From positions 24,935,550-24,999,549 of the forward strand of contig OV277864.1 of assembly GCA_922989275.2 (NCBI GenBank): a stretch of 64,000 nt of DNA, written 5' to 3'. This stretch comes from Gari tellinella. Lineage: Eukaryota > Mollusca > Bivalvia > Cardiida > Psammobiidae. Position numbers and translations under genes: made by a program. Shown here in pieces: positions 11,194 to 22,493 of the stretch. The notes beneath the pieces are model-generated. The model worked only from the letters and a program-made list of their open reading frames with translations. It did no database searches and was not told the origin of the DNA. Each line of letters begins with the position of its first letter. Positions within the stretch are counted from its first letter, which is position 1.

Positions 11194-11366
11194 GAAATAA
11201 TAAATTCATACCAGTGTTTTATCGTGCAATCGAACACTGGTAGGAGTTGAGATGCGTAGTAATTTAATCACGAGGCCTTTAGGCCGAGTGGTTTAATTAC
11301 AAGCATCTCAACGACTACCCGTGTTCGATTGTTAGATAAAACACTGGTATTAATTTTATTATTTCG
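11194..11366. repeat. Long fold-back (about 80-bp arms)
   Basis: Arms GAAATAATAAATTCATACCA...GAGATGCG and ...GCATCTCAACGACTACCCG...TATTAATTTTATTATTTC, with a GGCCTTTAGGCC loop. Includes matching TCGAACACTGGTAG / CTACCCGTGTTCGA. No second copy was noticed in the window. Confidence 0.85.
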
Positions 11367-11372
11367 ATTCTA

Positions 11373-12042
11373 ACACATAATTTAACCTTAATTTGCACCG
11401 AAACAACGGCGCTACATGTCTTGGCGTACGCATTTTCGAAGCCAAATGACGTCACGTTAGAACGTTAAGCGCGTGAGTGTTCTACTGAAAATTCGTACAC
11501 CGAGACGGCCCATCTTCGCTTATATAGGGGTGTGGGCGAGGTGTGTTAGAATCGATTTTAGTTTTCTTTGTATAATTTAATTGTATACATCTGAATTATA
11601 AATACCAAATTTGCAGACGACAATTTTACAGCAGACGATTTTTCGTGCGTGGAACGAATCAAACGGAAAAGAATAACGTATTGTCCACTGTATTTTATAT
11701 CCTTTTACATTAGAGTATGCAAACAGATTGGATCCAGATCAGACGCCGAGTAACTCAGATCAGCATTGTTAGCGTTTGACATCCAATTGACGATTCTTTA
11801 GTCATTAAACCTTCTATATGAAATTTGGAATACGTGTAGACAACATTGATTAAGCTGGCGACGAGTTGGCAAGACAAGTGTAAATAGTTGGCAAAGTTAC
11901 ATTCAGACATTGTGTCAAGACAAGCACGGAGTTACAGTGAATACCTTATACTTTCCCGTTTAAACGAAATTTAATGCAAACCAAATACAATAATATGTAG
12001 AAAATTACAATTTTGTAAAAAGTATATGCAGACGATTTGTGT
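11373..12042. other. Mixed unassigned sequence
   Basis: Contains TGACGTCA at 11447-11454, a GCAGACGAC pair near 11612-11640, and isolated hairpin-arm scraps (11716..11760). No gene was seen. Confidence 0.4.
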
Positions 12043-12268
12043 TTAACTCATTCAATCCTAGTAATGCATATATGTGACCGTTACCAAATGTGTACCCGTG
12101 AAGAAAACACTTGTCCTATGGAAACAGTGGAGTCCCTGATCAGGGACTTCACTGTTTGTCGTTTTGCATTTTATTACAAAAAAACCCCACTTAAATAGTC
12201 TAAAATGGGCCAGCCTTAATTGTAAAATTGGAATTGTTCATTTGAAGTTAGAGGGGATAATGAGTTAA
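12043..12268 (-). mobile_element. TTAA-3 MITE
   Basis: TTAA at 12043-12046 and 12265-12268. The hairpin is reduced to AAACAGTGGAGTCCCTGATC and its complement, without the AGAGGGCTCC loop. Confidence 0.8.
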
Positions 12269-12989
12269 CTAAGTGGTAAACAAGTTAGAGCCTTGTCAGA
12301 TTCCGGGTTATCAGGCATCCCATCTATGTTGTGTAACTGTTTGCAAAGGAAATAATAGTTTTGGCGTGTTTTGGAAAGAATAACATTTTTCCGATGTAAG
12401 AGAAACAAACGGTATAAATTTGCGGTTAAGCATTTAAATTACATTTGGCATGGAACCTATTTCAACGTAGTACGATATACATTGTAGTTTAATGTTTAAC
12501 ACTTATCTCAAAGACTTAACCCATTGCACGATGCTTCTACTCTGCTTAAAAGCTATCGTGTGCTTGTACATGTATTTCTAAAACATTCATAATTATATGT
12601 GCTTTAACTGAAAACAAAAATAGTACGAGTGTGAAACAGTCTGGACTCCGATCAGAAGCCGAGTTACTCTGCATCTGATCAGGTTCCAAACTGTTTGACA
12701 AATGGCAAACACACCTGCACAAAAGTCTGTGAATTTGTAATTCGGAATCTCTCGGGATTTTCCGCGGTTGCTTTCATACCTCGTTGGTTTACAAACTCCG
12801 TGTTTCATATCCCACTGTTTCAATTGTAAATATATAAGTTACAGGGCAATCGTTACAGACAATTCTCTGGGGATATTTAAGCCAGGCAAGATCAATAGAA
12901 CTCTTGTTCTACTCGGAAGTTTCGCTTCCCCAATGAAGACAAGCGAGAGGAACTATCAGCGTGGAACTCATTCGTTTTCTACAGCACTG

Positions 12990-13212
12990 TACAAGAGATG
13001 AAAATAGGCTTTCCCGTTTAAACGAAAACGAAACGCAAACGCACTGCAATAAATGATAACTTGTCGGCAATTATGACCATTTATTTTAATCTGAGTAGCA
13101 AACAGCTTGGAGCCTGATGAGACGCCGGGTAACCCGGCGTCTGATCTGGCTCCAAGCTGTTTTCACTGGAAATTAAAGTTTTAGCGTAAACGCGTGTGTC
13201 TTGTCCACTGTA
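12990..13212. mobile_element. TA-1 MITE
   Basis: TA at 12990-12991 and 13211-13212. CTTTCCCGTTTAAACGAAAAC on the left and a hairpin about 13097..13165 whose arms both read AGCTTGGAGCC-type instead of AGTTTGG. Confidence 0.8.
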
Positions 13213-13697
13213 GCAAGCTTAGCAACAGTGGAGTTTAAATGAAATTAAACCAAAGCTGTAGAAAGGTACAGGTTGTTGAAAGACGTTTGTGTTGACGTTT
13301 GATTAAATTGCGTGACAAACTGCTTTAAGCCTGGTTACAGACGCCGAATTGGTCGGCGTCTTATCAGGCTCTAAGCCGTTTGCAAAATATATCATTGTTT
13401 TAGCACAAACACGTTTTATGGGAAAGAGTTATTCTTCTTCCCAGTAACTGTGGGGAACTGTGTCCATTACCAACAAACTGCGTTTTGTACTCCAAGAACT
13501 AATGGGCATTGGAGAAACACACTGGATGAAGACGCTTGGCCATCTGTTAAGAACAGACCACCCGAACTAACGTGTGCAATATCAGGAACCTCATTTAGAA
13601 CATACAATCATACTAAACATTACAATACAATACAATCATAACTTCATGGTTATTGTGAATATCGGTATCACGTCCCTGTAGAAAGCACTGTGTATCG

Positions 13698-13940
13698 TAC
13701 AGTGGGGAAGACGTTATTCTTTCCCAAAAAACGCATTTACGCTAAAACTATTAGTGCCATTGCAAACTGTTTGGAGCCAGATCAGACGCCGGCCTCTGAT
13801 CAGGCTCCAAACTGTCTGCCACTCAGACTTACATGAATAGTCAGAATTGTCGCAAGGTTGTCATTTTCTACGGGTATTTTTGCTATGCGTTTGCGTTCCA
13901 TTTGCATTAAACGGGAAAGAAAAACGTTTTCTCTACTGTA
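13698..13940. mobile_element. TA-1 MITE
   Basis: TA flanks, ends CAGTGGGGAAGACGTTATTC and AAAACGTTTTCTCTACTG. The hairpin tip has lost the usual CCGGGTAACCCGG loop and reads GACGCCGGCCTCTGATC. Confidence 0.85.
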
Positions 13941-14040
13941 CTGCTATTGAAGTTATGTACTTTATGAAATTATCTGATGTAATTCATAAAATATACGCGT
14001 TTTTTGTTTTGTTTTACGTTTGCCCTTCTCTAAGCAATGC

Positions 14041-14600
14041 GGTGTCTTAAGAAAGGACGATATTCGCACAACGATTCAACAGCTGCATTCAAGCTTGCAT
14101 TAAGAAATGACAACATTCAGATATCGACTTAGAAGAAAACAAACTAAAAACGACAAACACAAAAACCCTCTCAGAAAATGTTATTTCTATTCCTACAAAA
14201 CCGCCGTTTCTGACAGTTACTTTTGTTCGCATTCCTTGCCTTAAACTCAACAGATTCTCAGAAATTCAGTTACAGACCAGGATCCAAACTGCCTACAGAT
14301 GCAACCATATTTGTACTATTTTGATTGCATCGACTCTTCTGTCAATAATACACCGAACATTGTGCAGTGTTCCTCTAATCCCAGGCAGGCTCAATCTGTC
14401 TCTAAACACAAATCAATCTCTCTCTCAATGCATAAAGAAAAGGCAATTTTCTTCTGACTGCTGTCTGTATAATGAATTAAATAAGGCACATTCGCCTTGG
14501 AATATTGCCTCGGCAGCAATGATAAGACCGGCTCTGTCTAAACCAAACCACCAGCTAAACAGGGAAATGCTACAATGGGAAACACGTTGCTCTTTCTCAT
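14041..14600. other. Unassigned sequence
   Basis: No repeat family was recognised. A 109-codon open frame (14321..14650) runs into a neighbouring MITE and has no recognisable domain, so I do not call a gene. Confidence 0.4.
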
Positions 14601-14837
14601 TTAATCCATTTTCTAGTTTCGAAGACAGGTGGCCACATAAAACAGGTTGAAAGTAAAGCAGAATGCGCCTATAGGCGCATTCTGCTTTACTTTCAGCCTG
14701 TTTTAAGCTATCATTTTTTAGAATATAGAAACTATTTCTTATGATACATTTCCATGACTGTACAGATTAGAACTATTTTCTTCAGTGGCGGAATAAATTA
14801 AAGGGATAAAAAGGCGTAATTAGGGGTAATGGGTTAA
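14601..14837 (-). mobile_element. TTAA-1 MITE
   Basis: TTAA at 14601-14604 and 14834-14837. Hairpin about 14640..14707 with AAAGCAGAATGCGCCTATAG. The right TTAA also begins a TTAA-3 left half (14834..14985). Confidence 0.85.
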
Positions 14838-15059
14838 ACATTCTCCCTGAAGCTCCAGCTGAACAACTCCAGTTCCAAATTCAGTCTAGTTCAATTTTAC
14901 TTTTAATTATTATCTTTTGGCAAATTGACTGGTATGTACCCAATCGTTATATTGCACCCAGATCAGACAGTTGATGAATGGTTAGGTATGTCTTACTGAA
15001 ATTGACTTGATTTATTTGAATAATTGATGTTTCAATTGGACGTTTCAAGGACTAAGTGT

Positions 15060-15627
15060 GCGTACATGTAATACCATTTGATTGTCTTTATACATGTAGT
15101 TTCCTCAACATCTGATCCTTATGTTGGCTTTCCTCAAAGCTTTACTTTGATTCTACGTTATGCAGAATTCTTAATTGAATCACACTTGTTTACCCCTTGT
15201 CATCTGCTGTGCAAACATGTCGAACTTGTTTTTCTCATTGTTTTCTATAATGAATTGCAAAACGACAGACAATGCAGACCCTGGTAAGAGGGTTCCTTTA
15301 TGCATAGGGCAAGTACAGTGGAGAATGTGTTATTCTTTCCCAATAAACGCGTTTACGCTAAAACGTTTATTTCCACAGCAAACAGTTTGAAGCCAGATCA
15401 GACGCCGGGTAACCCGGCGTCTGATCAGGCTCCAAACTGTTTGCCACCAAGAAAAACATGAATTATCAGAATTGTCCAAAAATTGCACTTTTCTACGTTT
15501 TAGTGTTTTGCATTTGCGTACGTTTGCGTTTAAACGGGAAAGAATAACAGATTCTCCACTGTATACTCTTGACAGTGTCTGTGTTTGCAAAGAATGTGTA
15601 TATGCGTGACTAGGATCAAAGGGTTAA
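15060..15627 (+). mobile_element. TTAA-3 MITE interrupted by TA-1
   Basis: GACAGACAATGCAGACCCTG, AGAGGGTTCC and GCATAGGGCAAG precede the TA-1 copy. After it the family tail resumes (ATATGCGTGACTAGG, then TCAAAGGGTTAA). Confidence 0.6.
15314..15563. mobile_element. TA-1 MITE nested in TTAA-3
   Basis: TA at 15314-15315 and 15562-15563, inserted in GGGCAAG-TA-CTCTTGAC, which aligns with the GGACAAGTGTAC stretch of TTAA-3. Hairpin about 15379..15446. Confidence 0.88.
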
Positions 15628-15654
15628 GAAACATGTGTGTGTCAATTAGTTTGG

Positions 15655-15712
15655 ACCCTGAACAGACGCCGAGCTACTCGGCGTCTGATCTGGACCGTAA
15701 TATTTTACGAAA
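15655..15712. repeat. Isolated hairpin
   Basis: GGACCCTGAACAGACGCCGA and GGCGTCTGATCTGGACC arms around GAGCTACTC. The termini are unclear. Confidence 0.55.
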
Positions 15713-16092
15713 TTAAATTCAGTCGGCTTAGTAAATCAAACTAGTGCAAATGAAAGAAGAGCGAGCAAACCTAGGAAATGGCCCATCATCTAATGAAACA
15801 CAAGTCACAAACTGGCATCATGTAAGTAGACATTTTACAGACATTCCACTAATAATCGGCCTGCATTTACCGAAACCAAGACAAACTTATTTGCTCAGAA
15901 ATCTCTCTTTTTCTCCTGACAGATGTGTCGGGAATATTATATCAGAAATTCCTGACAGGCGGCATTATGTTTTATGTCAACTATAATAGCTATTCAACCG
16001 CTCTTACAATAGGAGAAGACGTTATTCTTTGCCAATAATCGCATAGGGCTGAAACAATGATGTACATTCCAAACTCGATACATTGAACTCGC

Positions 16093-16342
16093 TTAACCCT
16101 TTGAACCCTAGTCCCGCCTATAGGCGTCATTTCAAACAGTGTACATGTGAATAATACACTTGTCCTGTGCAAACAGTGAAGGCCCAGATCAGAGGGCTCC
16201 GAAAGGAGCCCTCTGATCAGGGTCTTCACTGTTTGTCAGTAATGCCAAAATTGACAAAAACAACTCTTAAAAGTCAGAAATGGACTAGACTTAAATAGAA
16301 ACTGGAATTGTTTATTTAAAGTTTTAGGGAGGAAAGAGTTAA
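16093..16342 (-). mobile_element. TTAA-3 MITE
   Basis: TTAA at 16093-16096 and 16339-16342. Hairpin about 16169..16237 around GGGCTCCGAAAGGAGCCC. Flanks (TTGAACTCGC left, ATCGACCTTACC right) match a broken TA-3 element, so this copy is probably nested. Confidence 0.9.
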
Positions 16343-16362
16343 ATCGACCTTACCAGTATGTC

Positions 16363-16506
16363 ATACGTTTAATTTCAATATATTGATCTCGCTTAAGTCG
16401 AACGTACCCGTATTTCAAAGTTAAAACGTGGCTAAGCCACGTTTTAACTTTGAAATATGGGTATGTTCGAACTAACGCGAGTTCGAATTTTCGAGATTCG
16501 GCTGTA
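16363..16506. mobile_element. TA-3 MITE
   Basis: Strong hairpin 16399..16470 with arms CGAACGTACCCGTATTTCAA around GTGGCTAAGCCAC. The right end GAGATTCGGCTGTA and left GATCTCGCTTAAGTCGAAC mirror the copy at 27795. Confidence 0.7.
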
Positions 16507-16845
16507 AATTGCAAACGGTTTTGAATATGGTCTGACGCCGAATAACTGTAACCAAATGATGTAAAACATGGCACAATTTCGAAAACGCAGACTGATTTGC
16601 ACACCGTTGGATCCTGAACAGACGCCGGGTTTACCGTTTTCGGATCTCGCTCCAAACTGTTTGCAATAGATACCAGTACAAGGTTTACAAGGTAGAGGTT
16701 ATTACTTATATTGGAAGAACTTGTAGCCCGACTCTTTCGTTCATCCAATCGCGAAAAATATAAACAGTACAAACAGTTTGGATACAGATTATGCGTTGAC
16801 TGGTCAGGATCTAAATTAGTTGACACACATTTCAAAACTGCAGTC

Positions 16846-17038
16846 TATGGCTCCAGATAAGAGGGAGTTTTCCAAACAAATCCAACATTTTCTCGCCGAT
16901 TTCAGCACCAAATCCTATGGTGTTACTACTCATTAGAATCGTTTCGAAGAGATTATTCTAATGAGTAGTGACACCAAAGGGCTTAATGCAGAAATAAAGA
17001 TTTTAGATTTTGGAAAACTCTACTTATCTGGAGCCCTG
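16846..17038. mobile_element. HEX-2 MITE
   Basis: Ends GGCTCCAGATAAGAGGGAG and CTTATCTGGAGCCCTG. The flanks GCAGTC and CCAGTC match at five of six bases. The internal hairpin pairs GTGTTACTACTCATTAGAAT with its complement. Confidence 0.85.
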
Positions 17039-17127
17039 CCAGTCAGCTTGAAAAAAATGTGAAATTGACATAGAACAGCAACTATTTTTATCACACGATA
17101 GTTATTTTGTCTGCAAAACGATTGAAA

Positions 17128-17337
17128 TACAGTAAAACCTCGCTATTACGACCACTAAAACCAAGGCTAATTGATTGTATAATAGACAGGTGACAGCTTA
17201 AAGCCAGGTGACAGTGAAACAGAAAGCTCCTAAAGGAGCTTTCTGTTTCGCTGTCACCTTGTTTTAAGCGGTCACCTGTCGTAAACAACCTAATAATTTA
17301 CAGAATTTAGTGGTCGTAATAGAGAGGTTTTACTGTA
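17128..17337. mobile_element. TA-2 MITE
   Basis: TA flanks, TIRs CAGTAAAACCTCGCTATTAC and complement. Hairpin 17185..17280 from GACAGGTGAC to GTCACCTGTC, tip AGCTCCTAAAGGAGCT. Confidence 0.92.
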
Positions 17338-17371
17338 TGCTTAAATTTAGAATTGAAAGGGTTTAAAATAG

Positions 17372-17602
17372 TCAACCCCAGCGACGAGTATACTCGTCAT
17401 TTACAAACAGTGTACATGTAAAGATTACACTTGTTCCATTCAAACAGTGTAGACCCTGATCAGAGTTCTCCATAAGGAGCACTCTGATCAGGGTCTACAC
17501 AGTTTGTCATTTTGAAATATACAATTGTTAAAATAAACCCTGAATAGTCAAAAATTGACTAGACATATTTTGAAATTAAATCTTTCAGGGGTGAAAGAGT
17601 TA
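17372..17602 (-). mobile_element. TTAA-3 MITE, diverged
   Basis: CAACCCCAGCGACGAGTATA at the left. Hairpin about 17437..17508 around CTCCATAAGGAG. The right end GGTGAAAGAGTTA lacks a perfect TTAA. Confidence 0.75.
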
Positions 17603-17776
17603 TTGGGCACTTCTGGTGGGTGTTTTTAAGATGGATTAGAAATAAAACATTTCTTTTTACTTGTACATAGTACACCATCATATAGTACACAATATAGTTT
17701 GCAAAATATTGTATACAGTAGATCTATATTCACATGTTCATAGCATAACATATTACAAATGAAACACTCACGTTAA

Positions 17777-18025
17777 TTAACCAATTACTTCATAAATACG
17801 CCTTTTGACGCCTCCAATTTATTCCTCTACTGAAGGAAATAGTTCAAATTAATACAGTAATAAATATGTAACATAAGAGATATGTTCTATATTCCAGCAG
17901 ATGGTAGCTAAAGCAGACTGAAAGTAAAGCAGAATGCGCTATATGGCACATTCTGCTTTACTTTCAACCTGCTTTACGTAGTTACCTATCATCAATACTA
18001 GAAATAGGCTGTGAGGTAATGGTAA
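17777..18025 (+). mobile_element. TTAA-1 MITE
   Basis: Left TTAACCAATTACTTCATAAA, hairpin about 17912..17976 with AAAGCAGAATGCGCTATATG, right GCTGTGAGGTAATGGTAAT (TTAA lost). Confidence 0.8.
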
Positions 18026-18230
18026 TATTCTACATGTTTATCGCTATGCAAATAAAGGATGAATTAAGAGTAATGAGCCACGATTAAACGAAAAGTGAAT
18101 GCAGCTTGAAGATAACTTGGAAGATTTAGTAAAGTGTCATAATCATTAGCTTGAAAAATTTCTACAAATTTTAACATAAAGGGTCATAATATTACCGTAG
18201 CATTTCTCAGTATATTTCATACTGAAGATA

Positions 18231-18660
18231 TACAGTAAAACCTCTCTATTACAGTAGAGAATCTGTTATTCTTTCCCAATAAACGCGTTTACGCTAAAAC
18301 TATTATTTGCAGTGCAAACAGTTTGGAGTCAGATCAGACGCCGGGTAACCCTGCGTCTGATCAGGCTCCAAACTGTTTGCCACCAAGATAAACAAGAATT
18401 ATCAGAATTGTCCGAAAGTTGTTCTTTTCTACGTTTTAGTGCTTTGCGTTTGCGTACGTTTGCGTTTAAACGCGAAATAATAACAGATTCTCCACTGTAC
18501 GACCACTAAAATAAGGCTAATTGGTTAAATAAAAGACAAGTGAAAGCTTAAAGCTACAGGAGCTTTCTGTTTTACTGCCATCTTGCTTTAAGCAGTCACC
18601 TGTTCTTATCCCCTAAGAATCAATACAATTTAGTGGTCGTAATAGAGGGGTTTTACTGTA
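18231..18660. mobile_element. TA-2 MITE carrying a nested TA-1
   Basis: Ends TACAGTAAAACCTCTCTAT and GGTTTTACTGTA. Left fragment 18231..18249, right fragment from 18500 (CGACCACTAAAATAAGGC). Its own hairpin has a deleted left arm near 18547..18590. Confidence 0.9.
18250..18499. mobile_element. TA-1 MITE inserted in TA-2
   Basis: TA at 18250-18251 and 18498-18499. Removing the insert restores CTCTCTAT-TA-CGACCACTA, the intact TA-2 sequence seen at 17128. Hairpin about 18316..18380. Confidence 0.92.
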
Positions 18661-18944
18661 CACGGTCAGTAACTGCCGAACATAAATCAGCCAAATTGAG
18701 AAATATTGGTACAAGTACATAACATTCTTCTGTTTAATAAATTAGCCATAGGTAGCCATCACCATGCCAATGCTGATCACACTACTTTTTCCAAAAAGTT
18801 TTGATTCAGATCAGATACCGAATAACTCCACGTTTGATCTAGATCTAACTGTTTATTATTCGTATCATTATTTACATAAATTTATTTCCCTTTTTTGTGA
18901 CAGACGACAGTTTTGCAGCCGACGATAAAATAGCGGGTCAAAGG

Positions 18945-19119
18945 TTAACCCTTCTTATGTCGATTTATCGTCTGCTTTTAAATTGTCGTCTGCAAATTGG
19001 TAATATGCAGATTATACCTTTCTTAAATTAAACAAACCTAAAAACGAGTTTCAAACAGCATTGGTCCAGAAACTGTTTGCAAATACTATTCATGTCTAGA
19101 TCGGCAGTCTGAGGGTTAA
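18945..19119. mobile_element. TTAA-2 MITE, diverged
   Basis: TTAA at both ends. Left motifs ATCGTCTGC and GTCGTCTGC; the hairpin has largely decayed to TCAAACAGCATTGGTCC...GAAACTGTTTGC. A second decayed copy (about 18770..18948) shares its left TTAA. Confidence 0.65.
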
Positions 19120-19819
19120 TTCTCTATAGAATTTCATCTACACATGCAAAGAACGCCTTCAATTACTAATAGTGGCTCAATCTATGTATCTCCTGGGGCA
19201 TTTTACAAATATATTTTTCCTTTAATTAAGTTAAAGCTCATCTTTTGAACAACCAACAATAAAACAACACTAATTATTCCCGAAAACCCTTCACTGCCAT
19301 GGCGTTCTCTGTTTTATAACAATTGCAGTCTGCTTTTATTTATCAAATTTAGAATTTAGGTACATTGACTAAACCAACATTTCGTTTTAACTGTTATGTC
19401 AAACGGTTCGGATCGTGATCAAACTCTGCGTTTCGTTGCCAGATAACCAGTGTGCTCGAATTAAGGCATGCAGTGAAGGCGTTAACGAAACAGAGAAGTA
19501 GAAGAAATTTAATGAAGAAAACTCCTCTAATAGAAAACTTTCTTCATTACATGTCTATGGCAGTTAACTATCACAAAGCGCATCTGTATGACCGCTTCAA
19601 AAGTAGTCAGCACTGTTTGCTGTATCATATGAGATATTTATTCTGCATGAATAAACATTGAAGTCAGCTTAGTGTCTTTAGACCACAATGAACTTTTCTA
19701 GCAAGTACAATGTATACAGGAAGAGTTCATTGCAATATCCAGGAATATAAAAAGGTTCAATTAAACGGGAAAGAATAACATCTGTACATCATGGAAAGTG
19801 TCTGTTTCTAACACCATTC

Positions 19820-19868
19820 CTCTCAATACAGTTCCTTTCTCCTCAATACAGTTCCTTTCTCCTCAATC
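19820..19868 (+). repeat. Short tandem repeat, 20-bp unit
   Basis: CTCAATACAGTTCCTTTCTC occurs twice plus a partial third unit. Confidence 0.9.
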
Positions 19869-19869
19869 A

Positions 19870-20261
19870 TGCAACCACATGTGGGTTTGATACTTGAGAA
19901 TCTGCCAGCAACCAAAGCCCTTCCAATATCTGTAACGACTTGTGTGGATAGGAAATTGCTCTGGCTTAATTTTCCAGATTGTATAAAATCCATCTAATTT
20001 ATGCTGATACACGTGTTACCCACAGTCGGTGCGAATCCTGCCCATTTTCGGGCTTGATTAATGTGCGATATATACGTTGTATGGGGTAAAATGAATTGAC
20101 GGACATTTAAATGTTGTCCTAGCAAGGATATAGATAAACAGAACGAGTTTGTGTGCCGAGATTAACACTTGTGGTAATGATAATAGCATGTATAAACATA
20201 GCCAAAGTCAGATCAACATCTCCCCCTATTGCCACAGTATAGGATGTTCATCCTTGCCGCG
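19870..20261. other. Unassigned sequence
   Basis: No recognised repeat; no convincing coding frame. Confidence 0.4.
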
Positions 20262-20462
20262 CTAAACCCAACACGATTTGCATTTTGCAAACAGTTTGGA
20301 ACTTGTTCAGACGCCGAGTTACTCGGCGTCTGAACAAGTTCCAAACTGTTTGTTACTTCTATCGACATTTTTCCTAAATTCAAAAGATATAAAAAATTAT
20401 TTCAGAAATATTACAGAGGATATATTTGAAGCAGACGATATTACCGAAAGGAAACGAGTTAA
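20262..20462. mobile_element. TTAA-2 MITE
   Basis: Left CTAAACCC (TTAA decayed), right TTAA at 20459-20462. Hairpin 20286..20352 is essentially perfect and has the unusual arm GGAACTTGTTCAGACGCCGA. Confidence 0.85.
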
Positions 20463-20706
20463 TCTAATTTGCAAGTCCCGGCATATGACGGGCATTCATG
20501 AGGAAAATGAAGGCACGTGACTCTCTATGTTGGCTCAGTTTCATTCCCAGGGTGACGAAGTGTTGCCATTAAGGGTCTTTACTTATGCAGTACATGAGTT
20601 CTCTTAATTGTCCGCGTAGATTGATTAGAGTGATTGGGTTTGGTCGTTGGCCACCAAGCAAATATACATTGTATGTATAGTCACTTGTGTCGAGCAAACA
20701 GATGAT

Positions 20707-21128
20707 ACAGTGGAGATGACTCTATTCTTTCCACTTAAATAGCCATTACACCCATAGCATGCTTCAATGTGTAAGACAAGTGGTTACTGAAAATGAATCT
20801 TTCTGTACTTTCAGCCTGTTTTAAGCCCCCATTTGTCAACATGCAGAATCAATAGTATGGCTCTTTTATATTGCATAGTAAATCTCTATGACGAATAAGT
20901 ACATGCGATAAAAGAGACTTACATAGGGGATGGCTGAACGAAGTTAAACGTAAGCACAATGCTATAGAATGGATGAAGAAAATTATGACCTTTTAAAATA
21001 TTTCTATTCATTTTAATCTGGGGAGCATTCAGTTTGAAGACTGCTTTGATTCCAAACTGTTTTAAATTGACATCAAAGATTTAGCACACATGTGTTAATT
21101 GGGAAAGAATAACTTCGTCTCCACTGTA
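20707..21128. mobile_element. TA-1 MITE with internal insertion, degraded
   Basis: Ends TACAGTGGAGATGACTCTAT and TAACTTCGTCTCCACTGTA. The middle contains a decayed TTAA-1-like segment (TTTCAGCCTGTTTTAAGCCC at about 20813). Confidence 0.6.
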
Positions 21129-21360
21129 ACTAAACATGCGGCAGTCTTCAAGACAAGTGGCTTGATCATGCAGGTCAATAATAAAGCAGAAATCTCCTAA
21201 GGCAACTTTCTATATTAGGTTTTTTTCTTTTTTAAAGTCATCGTGACATGTGGCAACTGATTTGGATCCAAACTGATCTGACTCTCAATACGATATTACT
21301 TTAATCAATTTATATCAAATTTATATTTGAGAAATACATTGTAAAAGCAGACGACACTGG

Positions 21361-21574
21361 TGTAACCCTTTCACTCTCAATGACGCCTTTATGCGCGTTT
21401 GCAAACAGTTTGGGTCCTGATCAGACGCCGCGTAACGCGGCGTCTGATCAGGACCAAAACTGTTTGACACTCGTTTCGAAATTCCGTCAGTCATATTGCC
21501 TTAAATCTAACTTTGAAACGATATTGCAGTCTGCAATACTGAAGCAGATGACAATGAAGCGGTGAAGGGGTAAA
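21361..21574. mobile_element. TTAA-2 MITE
   Basis: Ends GTAACCCTTTCACTCTCAA and GCGGTGAAGGGGTAAA. Perfect hairpin about 21401..21471 around GCCGCGTAACGCGGC; the GGGTCCTG / CAGGACC arm variant is paired. Same sub-type as 24427 and 36884. Confidence 0.85.
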
Positions 21575-21911
21575 AATCTCCCGAATCATTTGATCATGAA
21601 AGTTTTAAAGCAGATGACGTCATGGCAATGATAGGGCTAATGAGATATTTATTTCTACAGTTGCCTATACCCTGCAGTAAACTCGGTGGTTATTATCTAG
21701 TTATCCAAGCCTATAGCTAGTATGTAAAAAAGGTATCACAAATTAATCATTAATAAAACTGATATTAGAGACGAGCTTATCTTCCAGGCATAACTGATGG
21801 TGAGTGATGGGAGGCACAAACTGCATTGAGTTATTCCACTACCACAAAGCCTGCATAAAGCGCTCACTAATCAAATAATCTGTTGTGACATCTTAAAACA
21901 TGTGGCATAAT

Positions 21912-21984
21912 ACTTAATGCAGAACAAAAGTATTGCAGAAAGCTCCTTTAGGAGCTTTCTGCAGTACTTTTGTTCTGTATTAAG
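21912..21984. repeat. Hairpin with AATGCAGAACAAAAG arms
   Basis: Arms CTTAATGCAGAACAAAAGTA and complement around AGCTCCTTTAGGAGCT. Ends in TTAA on both sides of the hairpin. Relatives lie at 42452, 43704 and 60945. Confidence 0.85.
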
Positions 21985-22340
21985 CTGAATATTAATCAAA
22001 GAGATATCGGTATATCTTCTTTAGAATTAGTACTGCATGCATGGTTGGTTGTAGTTAATCGATATACAGGATATGTGCGATATAACTCAAATCGATAGAA
22101 AAGCTGTGAAGTAAACGCACATCTGCTGTTATACAATGGAGACATTATTTTCTCACATAACTACCCCTGTTTTCTATAGCGAACAACGATCACGAATATC
22201 CTTGTCTCCAACGTGTGTGAGATCAATTTGATGACGTCACTATAAAGTCACTATTTATAAAGGCGTTTTGACGTCACCGCTGTTCCCAATAATGCATATT
22301 GCTTTTAAAAAATAGCTTAAAATCGTTGGTACGTGAGAAA

Positions 22341-22493
22341 CAGAATCTGTCACTCATCGATGTTTAAGACAAGTTGATCTCAAATAGATTAGAAAAGTTA
22401 TAAAGCTCGCAAAGGCTCGCTTAATAACGTTTCAATTCTAGACTCGTTTGAGATCAGCTTGTCTTAAACATCGACTCATGACAGAGCCTATAT
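22341..22493. repeat. Long imperfect fold-back
   Basis: Outer 38 bp pair well (CTGTCACTCATCGATGTTTA with TAAACATCGACTCATGACAG). The inner part decays toward an AAGCTCGCAAAGGCTCGCTT tip. It interrupts a TA-1-like sequence that resumes at about 22496. Confidence 0.8.

Noticed and set aside
16350..16835. 161-codon minus-strand open frame
   Set aside because: Runs through a TA-3 hairpin and decayed TTAA-2 hairpins; no recognisable domain.
21912..21984. tRNA or miRNA gene
   Set aside because: No cloverleaf or tRNA box motifs. The stem is longer and more perfect than usual miRNA precursors, and related copies occur nearby.
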